Counted from the first letter of the stretch, positions 7,141 to 15,877 are shown. The stretch: 19,554 nt of DNA from AP-15 sp963747735 (GCA_963747735.1 CAVVGE010000011.1:1-19554); one strand, 5' to 3'. Made by a program: numbers and translations. The notes: generated by a model not told the origin, from the sequence alone.

Positions 7141-7245
7141 CGCCGTCTGGTCCAACGGAAAGACCTTCACTACGATTTGCAGCACATCGAGACCGCTATC
7201 GGCATGAATAACGAGCGGAGCGGCAGCGTAAAGATCGTCGGTTGA
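7141..7245 (+). pseudogene. Possible C-terminal remnant of a medium-chain dehydrogenase
   Basis: A short plus-strand frame ending at TGA 7243-7245 encodes a tail (KDLHYDLQHIETAI, then NNERSGSVKIVG) whose rhythm resembles the C-terminus of zinc-dependent medium-chain dehydrogenases, where a helix is followed by a Gly-x-Val-Lys-Val-type strand. It has no start and no catalytic domain. It lies between the divergent lyase and lactonase/CoA-transferase genes. The similarity is from memory and weak. Confidence 0.25.
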
Positions 7246-7417
7246 CCGCTCGCGATCTAACGGGTTCAGATTTTGACGCAGCGCCGCGCTGCTTTCAGGG
7301 AGGCTCTCTATGTCGGCAAATCGGGGGCGCAACACGCATCGCCGGGTTCACGGTGCCATCCGATATCGGGCTGCTGGCGCTCGCCGGCCAGCGCCGACCG
7401 AGCCGGTTCCGAGCGCG

Positions 7418-7591
7418 TTCTGCCTCGATCCCAAGGGGAAGCTCCTGTTTGCCGCGGGCACCGCGTCCCGCCGGTTGGCTTCCTATCGCATCGATAGCGA
7501 GGGCGGCACGTTGACCCCGCTCGGGGCATGGGATGTCGGGCCGCGGCCGGCCGCGATTGCCGCGGTGCGCCTCGACCAGGCGTCTCATTGA
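7418..7591 (+). pseudogene. C-terminal fragment of a beta-propeller lactonase family protein
   Basis: The frame from about 7418 encodes FCLDPKGKLLFAAGTASRR, then LASYRIDSEGGTLTPLGAWDVG, a typical last blade of YncE/6-phosphogluconolactonase-type seven-bladed propellers (DP-G-LLF, L-SYRID, G-L-PL). Only about 57 residues of the roughly 350 expected are present. An in-frame ATG at 7310 exists, but residues before Phe37 of that ORF do not look like propeller sequence. The stop overlaps the start of the next gene (TGATG), so the intact lactonase was probably coupled to the CoA-transferase. The 5' part has been deleted or replaced. Confidence 0.65.
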
Positions 7592-8910
7592 TGAAGGCGC
7601 TGGCGGGTATCCGCGTCGTCGATTTCAGCTGGGTGCGGGCGGGTCCCTGGGCGACGCGATGGCTCGGTGCTTTCGGCGCCGAAATCGTCAAGATCGAATG
7701 GCCGGAGAACGAGCGCGGCCGACTGCCGAGCACCACGACCCCGCAGCATCTCGAGGTCAACCTGAACACCTCGGGCAATTTCAATGACACGAACGTCAAC
7801 AAGAAGAGCCTCAGCCTCAACCTCCGCACGGCGAAGGGGCTCGATATCGTCAAGCGGCTGATCGCGATCTCCGACATCGTCATTGAGAATTTCAGCTCGC
7901 GGGTGCTGCGCAGCTGGGGTCTCGGCTACGACGAGCAACGCAGGATCAAGCCGGATATCGTCTATGTCTCGATGTCGGGTTACGGCCACACCGGCCGGCA
8001 TCACCACTACACGACGTTCGGCCCGGTGGCTCAAGCGGTGTCCGGGCTGACCTTCCTCTCCGGCCTGCCGGATCAGCCGCCCGCCGGCTGGGGCTGGTCG
8101 TACATGGACGACACCGGCGGCATGTACGGCGCGATGTGCGCGATGACCGGTCTCTACCACCGCAACATGACCGGGCAAGGCCAGCACATCGATCTGTCGC
8201 AGATGGTGGCGAGCGTGCCGCTGGTCGGGCCGGCGCTGCTCGACTTCGCGGTGAACGGACGCGGCGCGCGGCGCAAGGGCTACCCACCCGGCAACCGCGC
8301 GCATTGGCCCGGCGCGCCGCTTACCGCCAAACATCGGGGCGGCCCGACTGTGGCGCCGCACAACGCCTATCGGACAGACCCCGGCGGCTACAACGATTGG
8401 TGCGTCATCGTCTGCCAGTCGGACGGCGAATGGCGGCGGCTGGCGCAGGTCATGGGTGCGCCCTCCTGGGCTTCCGAGGACAGGTTCGCCACCGTCGCCG
8501 GCCGGTTGCAGCACCAGGAGGAGCTCGACGAGCGGATCGAGACTTGGACGAGGACGCTCGGCAAATATGCCGTCACCGAGCAGTGCCAGGCGGCCGGCGT
8601 GCGCGCGCTGCCGGTGCAAAGCGCCGAGGACCGGGTCGAGCGCGACCCCCAGCTGCGCCACCGGGAAATGTACCTGGAGAGCGAGCATCCGGCGCTCGGC
8701 CGATACAAGGTGCAGAACGCGCCGTTCAAGCTCTCCGAAACGCCAGCCGCCAATCACCTGCCGAGCCCGATGATCGGCCAGCATACGCGCGAGATCGTCG
8801 AGGGGCTGCTCGGGTTCAGCCGCGAGGAGCTGCGCGCCGGCTTTGCCGACGGCACCTTCTGGCCGACGCAGCGCCCCCGTTTCCCCTACCAGGAGGAGAT
8901 GCTCAAGTGA
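7591..8910 (+). CDS. CaiB/BaiF family III CoA-transferase (first of a pair)
   Basis: A 439-aa soluble enzyme of formyl-CoA transferase type. It moves CoA from a donor thioester to a carboxylic acid through an aspartyl-CoA intermediate. It begins with the family signature LAGIRVVDFSWVRAGPWATR, then FGAEIVKIEWP, NKKSLSLNL and the LGYDEQRRIKPDIVYVSMSG region. Asp173 in SYMDDTGG lies 22 residues before TGQGQHIDLSQ, the spacing expected for the catalytic aspartate. The start at 7591 is chosen because the fold begins there and it overlaps the preceding stop. An upstream in-frame ATG at 7528 would add 21 non-homologous residues. It overlaps the next gene by 4 bases, so the two are made together. The acid substrate is unknown. 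Confidence 0.85.
   Translation: MKALAGIRVVDFSWVRAGPWATRWLGAFGAEIVKIEWPENERGRLPSTTTPQHLEVNLNTSGNFNDTNVNKKSLSLNLRTAKGLDIVKRLIAISDIVIENFSSRVLRSWGLGYDEQRRIKPDIVYVSMSGYGHTGRHHHYTTFGPVAQAVSGLTFLSGLPDQPPAGWGWSYMDDTGGMYGAMCAMTGLYHRNMTGQGQHIDLSQMVASVPLVGPALLDFAVNGRGARRKGYPPGNRAHWPGAPLTAKHRGGPTVAPHNAYRTDPGGYNDWCVIVCQSDGEWRRLAQVMGAPSWASEDRFATVAGRLQHQEELDERIETWTRTLGKYAVTEQCQAAGVRALPVQSAEDRVERDPQLRHREMYLESEHPALGRYKVQNAPFKLSETPAANHLPSPMIGQHTREIVEGLLGFSREELRAGFADGTFWPTQRPRFPYQEEMLK
8891..8898 (+). promoter_or_regulatory. Strong ribosome-binding site for the second CoA-transferase
   Basis: AGGAGGAG lies inside the end of the preceding gene and ends 8 nt before the GTG at 8907. No closer ATG fits the family start, so this site fixes the GTG start and supports coupled translation of the pair. 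Confidence 0.75.
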
Positions 8911-10181
8911 CCGACGCCTCACCCGAGCCGAATTCCTTGGCCGGTCCGTTGGCGGGGGTCCGTGTCCTGGAGCTGGCCGACGAGACTGGCCAGTTCTGCG
9001 GCAAGCTGATTGGCGATCTCGGTGCCGACGTCGTCAAAATCGAGCCGCCGGGCGGCGAGCAGTGCCGCCGCATCGGGCCGTTCCTGGACGATATCCCGCA
9101 CCCGGAACGCAGCCTGTCGTTCTGGTACTACAACACGTCGAAGCGCGGCATGACGCTCGACCTCAATACGGCCGACGGTTGCAAACTGTTCCGGCGTCTG
9201 GCCGCGACCGCCGATGTCGTTCTGGAGACCTTTCGTCCGGGCCATCTGTCGTCCCTCGGCTGCGATTACAAGGCACTGAGCCGGCAGAACCCCGGTCTGA
9301 TCCTGTGCTCCCTGACCCCGTTCGGACAGACCGGCCCGTGGTGCCACTACCTGTCGTCGGACCTGCTGCACATGGCGGCGGGGGGCGAGATGGCCTCGTC
9401 CGGGTATGACGAGACCGATGTCCCGAACGCGCCCCCGATCGCTCCGGGCGGCGGCAACGCCTGGCACATAGGCTGCCACTTCGCCTACATGGCGATCGTG
9501 GCGGCGCTGGTGCATCGGACGGTGTCAGGCCGCGGACAATATATCGACGCCTCGATCCACGAGGCATGCGCGCTGACCACGGAGTCAGCCATCGCCAATT
9601 ACATCTACCGCGGCGAAGTGCTGCAGCGGCACACCGGCCGTCACCACGCCGCCGGGCCAAGCCCGCGTACCCAGTTTCGCGCCGGCGACGGCAATTACGT
9701 CTGCGCGCTGGTCGGCGGCCGGCTCAATCCCAGATACGTGAAGGAGCTGGCCGATCTGCTCGACACAAACGGCATGGCCGGCGATCTCCGCGACCCGAAA
9801 TACCAGGACCAGGCGGTGATCGCCGCCAACACCTCGCACATCATCGACGGCCTCGTCGCCGGCTTCATCGCCAGCCTGCCGGCAGAGGAGATCTACCACC
9901 GCGCGCAGGCTCGCGGCTTCACCTGGGGTGCGGTCCGCGCGCCGGAGCAGCTGCTCGACGACCCGCATCTCTCCGATCGCGGCTTCTGGAAGGAGGTCGA
10001 GCATCCGGAGCTCGGTCGCCGCTTCACCTATCCCGGCGAAGCGGCGATCTTTAACGGCTCGCCGTGGCGGCTCTCGCGGCGCGCGCCGCTGATCGGCGAG
10101 CATAACGCCGAAATCTTGTGTGGCGAGCTGGCGCTGTCGGCCGGCGAGCTGACGATGCTGATGGAAAATCACGTGATCTGA
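8907..10181 (+). CDS. CaiB/BaiF family III CoA-transferase (second of a pair)
   Basis: A 424-aa family member starting at GTG 8907, which overlaps the previous stop as GTGA. It has the expected N-terminus (GPLAGVRVLELADETGQFCG), LGADVVKIEPPGGE, the STL-type segment NTSKRGMTLDLNTADG, and SGRGQYIDASIHEA. Counting back from SGRGQ as in other members, the catalytic-Asp position falls on Trp186 within GGNAWHIG. No aspartate lies near it, so this chain may not form the aspartyl-CoA intermediate itself. It probably acts as a partner subunit to the first transferase, as in heteromeric benzylsuccinate (BbsE/BbsF) or malate (SmtA/SmtB) CoA-transferases; that is inference. Its C-terminal half is intact to TGA 10179-10181. 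Confidence 0.85.
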   Translation: MTDASPEPNSLAGPLAGVRVLELADETGQFCGKLIGDLGADVVKIEPPGGEQCRRIGPFLDDIPHPERSLSFWYYNTSKRGMTLDLNTADGCKLFRRLAATADVVLETFRPGHLSSLGCDYKALSRQNPGLILCSLTPFGQTGPWCHYLSSDLLHMAAGGEMASSGYDETDVPNAPPIAPGGGNAWHIGCHFAYMAIVAALVHRTVSGRGQYIDASIHEACALTTESAIANYIYRGEVLQRHTGRHHAAGPSPRTQFRAGDGNYVCALVGGRLNPRYVKELADLLDTNGMAGDLRDPKYQDQAVIAANTSHIIDGLVAGFIASLPAEEIYHRAQARGFTWGAVRAPEQLLDDPHLSDRGFWKEVEHPELGRRFTYPGEAAIFNGSPWRLSRRAPLIGEHNAEILCGELALSAGELTMLMENHVI

Positions 10182-10187
10182 GGCAGG

Positions 10188-10714
10188 ATGTTTCTGGAAC
10201 CGACCCGCTCGTTTTCCGTGAAGGCGTTCGGCAAGCTCGACGATCACCCCTGAATACATGTGCCACGGCTGCGAATGCAGGCGGAGCTTGATGGCGATGC
10301 GGTCTTCGCCCGCTTGGCCGAGCAGGTCGTGCGCTGTATCGTGGCCGCCGCGACCCTCGACAGCGGCAAGGCGGCGGCCACCGCCGTCATGACGGCGGTG
10401 GCCGCACACCGCGAGGAATTTGAGTTCGAACGCCACTGCGGCGGGCCGAACCTCGATGCGACGCCGAACGGCGTCATCGCCCCGGATCGAGCGCTACAGC
10501 GGCGTGAAGCTCGCCGAAGCCTTCGCGATTCCCGATCTCGACCGAGAAGTGAAGTGGCACGCCAAGTACGCCCGCCAGAACGGCATCCATATGTCGCCCA
10601 CCTTTATGATCGACGGGCCGGTTCAGGCCGACATGAGCAGCGGCGACTCTGTCGCCGATTGGGTGTCGCGCCTGGTGCGGGAATCTGGCCGGGAATCTGG
10701 CCGGGCCGTGCGAG
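10188..10714 (+). pseudogene. Rearranged and frameshifted DsbA-like thioredoxin-fold protein
   Basis: ATG 10188 follows GAGGCAGG, 6 bp after the transferase stop, and starts MFLEPTRSFSVKAFGKLDD before a stop. From about 10328 the frame reads VRCIVAAATLDSGKAAATAV and EFEFERHCGGPNLDATPN. After an extra C in 10480-10483 it continues in another frame as RIERYSGVKLAEAFAIPDL, KWHAKYARQNGIHMSPTFM (cis-Pro loop) and ADMSSGDSVADWV. The expected LRLHSQPWHMYSG segment is present but encoded on the minus strand at about 10243-10297, so a small inversion splits the gene. The family is a thioredoxin-like group with a PWH motif and no CxxC visible here. A 12-bp tandem duplication lies near the 3' end. The gene is inactive as written. 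Confidence 0.6.
10678..10701 (+). repeat. 12-bp tandem duplication
   Basis: CGGGAATCTGGC occurs twice in direct tandem (10678-10689 and 10690-10701), followed by CGGG. It encodes an in-frame RESG-RESG duplication after the last recognisable residues of the thioredoxin-fold gene and may have displaced its original stop codon. Confidence 0.7.
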
Positions 10715-10774
10715 CCCGGCTTTGCTCGCCCCCGCAGCCGCGGCCGCTAACTCGGACAATCGTGGGAGACAGCG

Positions 10775-11568
<794 letters not shown>

Positions 11569-11739
11569 CACTGCGCCGCGACCCTGATGTGATGCAGTGG
11601 ATTGGCCCACGGGAATGGGTCCTGTGGTAGAATGTGCGCTCATCGACCAGCGGCGCTGCAAAGCGGCGAACATAAGTTTGTGGCATCGCCCGCAGTCAAG
11701 GGCCGCGTCTATTCCGGCGAGCCGAAGAAGGTAAGAAGA

Positions 11740-11760
11740 GGGGCCGCGCGCGGCGGCCCC
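11740..11760 (-). terminator. Intrinsic terminator after the 55-aa gene
   Basis: A perfect 8-bp stem GGGGCCGC / GCGGCCCC with a 5-nt loop starts 12 bp after the minus-strand stop. It is followed on that strand by the pyrimidine-rich TCTTCTTACCTTCTTC. Confidence 0.6.
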
Positions 11761-11772
11761 GATTGTCCTCTC

Positions 11773-11940
11773 TTACTTCCGCAGCGCCTCAAGGGCTCGG
11801 TCGAATGCCCGATCGAGCTCGGCCTGTTGCGCGACGGCGGCCGTGAGCTCGGCCTCGACGGCGGCGCGCTCGGAGCGGGTGAAATAGCAGCCCCGCAACT
11901 CGGCCCGCAGCTGTTGGATGTGGTCGTAAAGCGCGATCAT
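11773..11940 (-). CDS. Small conserved-type helical protein, 55 aa
   Basis: A 55-aa frame begins at ATG 11938-11940 behind a near-perfect Shine-Dalgarno (AAGGAGG, 6-7 nt spacing) and ends at TAA 11773-11775. It is followed closely by a terminator hairpin. The product is one or two amphipathic helices (MIALYDHIQQLRAELRGCYF, then RAAVEAELTAAVAQQAELDR), likely a coiled coil, with a single Cys18. I recall similar small proteins beside DUF736 genes on alphaproteobacterial elements but know no function. The excellent ribosome-binding site and terminator make this a real gene even though it is short. Confidence 0.75.
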   Translation of the reverse strand: MIALYDHIQQLRAELRGCYFTRSERAAVEAELTAAVAQQAELDRAFDRALEALRK

Positions 11941-12240
11941 GAGGTCCTCCTTCCATTATCGAATGCGGAAGGCGCGGCATGCCGGACGGGACCGGGTCAG
12001 GGACGCCGGAGGCGCCGCGGAGCGGGGCGCGGGGGAGCCGGTTTTGTCGAACGCTGAGATAACCGGCGCGCGGCAGCGCGCTCCCTGCGTTCGGCAAAAT
12101 TGGGGGCACCACGCATCCTTGGGCCGGCTCCGTGCGGCATGGCACCATCGGAATTCCGGCAAGACGGAATCCTCTGGACAGGTCTCACAGGCAGTCGATC
12201 TGCCCGTGAGGTTTTGGAATTGAAAGATAACCACGGCAAA
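11941..12240. other. Gene-less stretch with one long hairpin
   Basis: No convincing gene. The overlapping ORFs are Arg/Pro/Ala-rich on both strands. An inverted repeat CTCACAGGCAG (12184-12194) / CTGCCCGTGAG (12200-12210) has one mismatch and a 5-nt loop. On the plus strand it is followed by GTTTTGG, so it could terminate rightward transcription, although no plus-strand gene ends here. A second small dyad (ATTCCG / CGGAAT) lies at about 12151-12170. Confidence 0.45.
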
Positions 12241-12266
12241 GCCCCGCCGCGCGATGGCGGCGGGGC
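12241..12266 (-). terminator. Intrinsic terminator after the DUF736 gene
   Basis: A perfect 10-bp stem GCCCCGCCGC / GCGGCGGGGC with a 6-nt loop lies 12 bp past the DUF736 stop. It is followed on the minus strand by TTTGCCGTGGTTATCTTTC. Confidence 0.6.
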
Positions 12267-12277
12267 GTCGTGGCCGC

Positions 12278-12607
12278 TCAGCGGTCGCGCGGCTCCCAGA
12301 GGGCGATGTGGGTGGCCCCGTCCTCAGCCGGCTGTTCGAGCTTGACGAGGCGGCAGCGCAGCCAATTCGGGCCAAATTCCGGCGCGGCCAGTTTGAGATT
12401 CACGTAGGTTTCGCCGCTCGACTTGGCTGTCTGGCTCCAGCCGGCGCCGATCTCGTAGCGTTGGCCGGCGTAGACCCGGTAATCGGGGCTGTTGTCCGAG
12501 GTCTTGTCGACCGGGACAATCGTCAGCGCCGCGGTGACGTTGAGGGTCTTCAGGGTTCCGGTGAAGCCGGCTGGCGACTGGGTGAAGGCGCCGAGGGTGA
12601 TGGCCAT
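12278..12607 (-). CDS. DUF736 domain-containing protein
   Basis: A 109-aa protein that matches the whole DUF736 family, usual length about 100-110. It begins MAITLGAFTQSPAGFTGTLK, continues with a TLNVTAALTIVP strand, SPDYRVYAG, and an AGWSQTAKSSGETYVNLKL region, and ends ALWEPRDR. The fold looks like a small beta-barrel. The molecular function is unknown, but the gene is a marker of alphaproteobacterial plasmids and integrative conjugative elements. AAGGAG (12615-12620) lies 7 nt before the ATG and decides this start over an upstream in-frame ATG at 12739. It is a single-gene unit with its own terminator and a long structured leader that resembles the one ahead of the DUF2493 gene. Confidence 0.9.
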   Translation of the reverse strand: MAITLGAFTQSPAGFTGTLKTLNVTAALTIVPVDKTSDNSPDYRVYAGQRYEIGAGWSQTAKSSGETYVNLKLAAPEFGPNWLRCRLVKLEQPAEDGATHIALWEPRDR

Positions 12608-12659
12608 GAGTGCTCTCCTTTGGTGGTTCGCAAGGCCCGTCCCTGCGATGTTCCGGCGC

Positions 12660-12800
12660 AGGGAGACTGCAAAGGCGCCGCCGACACCGCGAGCCTCGGG
12701 GAGCGGCCGAAGCGCAGCGGAGGACCTCGGGAGGGGCAAGAATTTGCAGCGCAGCGGCCGCGAGGAGGCCCGCTTGCGGGCCGGGGAAATTCTTGTCCCG
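12660..12800 (-). promoter_or_regulatory. Structured leader of the DUF736 gene (shared motifs with the DUF2493 leader)
   Basis: About 355 bp separate the DUF736 start from the next gene. An outer inverted repeat CAAGAATTT (12737-12745) / AAATTCTTG (12787-12795) encloses an inner hairpin GGCCCGC (12767-12773) / GCGGGCC (12776-12782). Downstream, towards the gene, lies a 20-bp motif (12705-12724, TCCTCCGCTGCGCT core on the minus strand) and CCTTTGCAG (12667-12675). Both motifs recur ahead of the DUF2493 gene. It could be a structured RNA or a common regulator site. Confidence 0.45.
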
Positions 12801-12962
12801 CAGAGGTTGGCGGCGGCGCCTGCGGGATCCAGCGATCACAGAGACATGTAGAGACGGCTTGCGGGACCCAAGAGGACGAAAGCGCGTGCCGCATCCGCTT
12901 CGAGGCATTCACCGGCCGGCAGCGGGCATCGAACCTGGCTCAACCCGCAAACGTGCAAGGCG

Positions 12963-13591
12963 GTGAAGCTCCGGCCGACACTCGAGAGGGTTTGCGCTTG
13001 CTTCACGACAACAGTGGTGGTGAAGGGCGCCCCTGAGTCTATTCAAACGCTCCAGGATCGCATGGCCGGCACCCATGTGCCGGGGGTCAGCATCGCTGTC
13101 ATCCATAGTGGCATTATCGAATGGGCGCGGGGGGTCGGCGTCGCCCGATTGGGAGGACCGCTGGTAACCGCCGAAACTCTGTCCCAGGCCGGAAGCATCA
13201 GCAAACCGGTTGCCGCGCTGGCGGCACTTCGGCTCGTGCAGCAAGGCAAGCTGTCGCTCAACTCGCACGTCAATCGGGCGCTCACCTCGTGGAAGATTCC
13301 CCCGAGCGCGGCGGCCCAGGAGCTGTCGTCACGTTGCGCGAGCTGCTCACTCACACCGCGGGACTGACGGTGCACGGCTTCCCCGGCTACGCCGCGGGCG
13401 CACGCATTCCCACGCTCGTTCAAGTCTTGAACGGCGAAAAGCCCGCGAATACCGCGCCGGTCCGCCTCGAGCGCGTCGTCGCCTTTCCACAACCTGAATG
13501 GCACAGCGGAGGAGGCAAAGGAGCACAAATGGACCCGACTGATCAGGCCCGGCCTTCGCTGCCAATGCCGGCGCCCCTTGCCTATGGTTAA
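12963..13591 (+). pseudogene. Truncated, frameshifted class C beta-lactamase-like serine hydrolase
   Basis: The first frame reads HVPGVSIAVIHSGIIEWARG, LSQAGSISKPVAALAALRL (Ser-x-x-Lys nucleophile motif in GSISK) and QQGKLSLNSHVNRAL. At the C-run 13299-13303 the homology jumps to the next frame: VVTLRELLTHTAGLTVHGF, PGYAAGARIPTLVQVLNGEK, PANTAPVRLERV and WHSGGG. One more C would restore a single frame. After the SGGG motif, which corresponds to the family's YSG(G)G segment, homology stops and the frame ends at TAA 13589-13591. Family members run about 380-450 residues, so the C-terminal half with the His/Lys-x-Gly motif is gone. There is no signal peptide or clear start, and GTG 12963 is only a nominal start. 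It is unlikely to be active. Confidence 0.7.
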
Positions 13592-13633
13592 CAACTGCGT
13601 TGTACTGCAGACGAACGCAAGCTCGAGGCCGTC

Positions 13634-14411
13634 ATGATCAGAGCAATGCTCGCTGCCGCGGTTGTCGCAATCGCGGTTAACCCATTGATTAGCCATGCTC
13701 AGTGCGGGTTCCATCACCGTCAACGCGACCGATGACATTTTCGGAGCGGGTCAAGTACCAGGCAGCAGCGTCGTCTTGGACCACACCACCGGAGGCGGTT
13801 CGGGAACGGCACCGAATAGCTTCGGGGTTGCCGGCGGGGTCGCCGTTTCGTTCAGCTCGGTAACCGGCTCGATCTCGTGTCCGACTATCTCCAGCGAGGG
13901 ATGCGTTTCGCTCGCGTCGGGGTCGCTGAACGATCCGGATGGGAAAAGCAACACAGTGACGGGCCCAACGTCATATTCCGGCGCGGACAACATATCGGGC
14001 ATCACCGCGCCGGGTGTCGGATACCTGGTGGGTGTTTTTCTTGCTTCAGGTGGCCCTTCCGGCTCGACCCCAACGGCGCTCGATTTTACGAGCGGGGGCA
14101 GCCCTGGCACGACGGGGTTCTCGTCTCTGTCGCCTCAGTTGGACCAGGCCTTTTTCATCGGCGACGGCCTCGCCGGCGACAGCACCGGTTCGCCGCAATC
14201 GTTTGTCGCTCCGGCCGGCGCGGCCATGCTGTTTCTGGGCGTCGTCGATTCTCTGGACTTCACATTTCCAGGCTTTTACGCCGATAATGCGGGAACGTAC
14301 GCGGTCTCTTATAATATCGCGCTCGTCCCCGAACCCGCCTCTCTCGTGCTTCTCGCGGCTGGTCTCATCGGCTTGTCGGCGGTTTACAGATGCCGCATCG
14401 GCAACAGATGA
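13634..14411 (+). CDS. PEP-CTERM sorting-domain exported protein (signal peptide out of frame)
   Basis: The main frame to TGA 14409-14411 encodes a Gly/Ser/Thr-rich secreted-type domain ending in the exosortase-dependent sorting signal VPEPASLVLLAAGLIGLSAV followed by basic residues (YRCRIGNR). Such proteins are exported by Sec, anchored by the C-terminal helix and cut by exosortase. ATG 13634, behind GAGG, encodes a textbook signal peptide (MIRAMLAAAVVAIAVNPLIS, then HA) in a different frame. Removing one base near 13700 would join it as ISHASAGSITVNA with a normal cleavage site. An internal ATG at 13695 would give a signal-less protein that could not be exported. No exosortase gene lies in the window. 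The body has no recognised domain. Confidence 0.75.
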
Positions 14412-14581
14412 GCGGCGCGCCACGCCGGCTAGCATCAGCGGGTCTCGCGGCGCGTAGAGCCGCTCACGGAGTGAGGTCGGCGCACGAAACGTTGGCCGCA
14501 GGTATCCACGAAGCGTGGGTAATGCTGCCGCCGCACTCGACGCGACGGATGTCGACAGCCTCTTTGAGCCGTTTGATTGAT

Positions 14582-15877
14582 CTACTCGCCAGCCACCGCC
14601 AACCTGCCGACATTGGAACCGACTTCGATTGGGCGGTCTGGCCGGATCCAGTAGGTCATGACGATGGCGAATAGCAACAGACAGACCGAGACCGTGAACG
14701 GCAGCGTCCAACTGCCGGTGCGGTCAAGTATCCAAGCGAAGGCGACGGGTGAGAGAATGCCGGCGACGGCGCCGGAGGCATTCATTAGCGAGCTCGAGGT
14801 GCCGGCGTAGTCGGGGGCGATGTCCATCGTCGCGGTCCACAACGGCGAGATCGCAAAGCCGAGAAAGAACACCGTGACCATGAAGCCGGACACCCCGACA
14901 ACCATGTCATGGAAGAGGATCACCGGCACCAGCCCCGCCACGGCGAAAACCCAGCTCCCCGCAATCATCAGTGAACGCGCAATCTGCAGGCTCCTGGTGC
15001 GGCGCAGCAGGGAGTCGGTGGTCATCCCGCCGATCAGCTCGGCGAGAAACCCGGAGAACAGCAGCGCCATGTAAAGGAGTGCCGATTTCTTGATCTCGAC
15101 ACCATAGTTTTTCTGCAACAAGGATGGCATCCAGGTCACAAACAGCCAGCCGGTCCAGCCCTGGCAGAAATAGACGATCATCAACGGCGCCACGCGCGGG
15201 ATCAGGCGTCGCCAGGGCACCGGGCCGGAACCGGCCAAGGTTGCGTGATCAGTGGCTGGCAATGCGGCGAGCTCGGCGCCGGTGATGCGCGGGTGCTGGC
15301 GCGGATCCTCGTAGAAATGCCACCACCACACGACCGCCCAGAGAGTGGATAGGATGCCGACCGCAACGAATGAAACACGCCAGGAAAACCAGGTGATCAG
15401 AAGGGCGACGATCGGCGCCGCCGTTCCCGCGCCGAGGCGCCCGGCGGCGTGGGTGGCGCCGATCGCGGTGCCGCGCTTGACGATCGGGGTCCATTTCGAG
15501 ACGGCACGGGTCGCCGCCGGCAAGGTCGCACCCTCGCCCATGCCGAGCACGAGACGCACGCCAAACAGCGAAGCGAGCCCGGTCACCGCCCCGGTCGCGA
15601 TGGTCGTCAGCGACCACAGCAGGCCGCAGATCGTCAGCGTGCGCCGCGCGCCAAAGCGGTCGGCAAACCAGCCCCCGACAAGCTGAAATGGGGCGTAGGA
15701 GTAGTTGAAGGCCGAGAAGGCGAGGCCGAGTGCCAAATTGCTGAGGCCGAGGTCCCGCTGCATCACCGGTGCCGCGGCGGCCAAGTTTACCCGGTCGATA
15801 AACAGGATGTAGTGCATCGACACCAGAAGGAGCAGGAAATTTCTGGTGGCGCGACCGTTGAAACCGAACAGCAGCAT
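14582..15877 (-). CDS. Major facilitator superfamily transporter (anion:cation symporter type)
   Basis: A 431-aa inner-membrane carrier with about 12 hydrophobic helices. Helix 1 reads NFLLLLVSMHYILFIDRVNL, close to the INYVDRVNL-type start of the ACS family (hexuronate, glucarate, tartrate and phthalate transporters). The loop 2-3 motif is GGWFADRFGARR and the helix 4-5 motif is RLVLGMGEGATLPAATRAVS. A cytoplasmic loop (YEDPRQHPRITGAEL) resembles family members, and the central loop is followed by six more helices. The start at 15877 is preferred over 15979 because GGAGGAG lies 8 nt upstream and the first 34 residues of the longer form are non-hydrophobic. It probably imports an organic acid by proton symport, plausibly one used by the CoA-transferase genes. 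That link is inference: it is about 3 kb away and on the other strand. Confidence 0.85.
   Translation of the reverse strand: MLLFGFNGRATRNFLLLLVSMHYILFIDRVNLAAAAPVMQRDLGLSNLALGLAFSAFNYSYAPFQLVGGWFADRFGARRTLTICGLLWSLTTIATGAVTGLASLFGVRLVLGMGEGATLPAATRAVSKWTPIVKRGTAIGATHAAGRLGAGTAAPIVALLITWFSWRVSFVAVGILSTLWAVVWWWHFYEDPRQHPRITGAELAALPATDHATLAGSGPVPWRRLIPRVAPLMIVYFCQGWTGWLFVTWMPSLLQKNYGVEIKKSALLYMALLFSGFLAELIGGMTTDSLLRRTRSLQIARSLMIAGSWVFAVAGLVPVILFHDMVVGVSGFMVTVFFLGFAISPLWTATMDIAPDYAGTSSSLMNASGAVAGILSPVAFAWILDRTGSWTLPFTVSVCLLLFAIVMTYWIRPDRPIEVGSNVGRLAVAGE

Noticed and set aside
7585..8922. 445-aa minus-strand ORF opposite the first CoA-transferase
   Set aside because: Antisense shadow; all family III CoA-transferase motifs are on the plus strand.
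12254..13036. 260-aa plus-strand ORF
   Set aside because: Antisense to DUF736, and its translation has no family features. DUF736 has a strong ribosome-binding site and a full-length family match.
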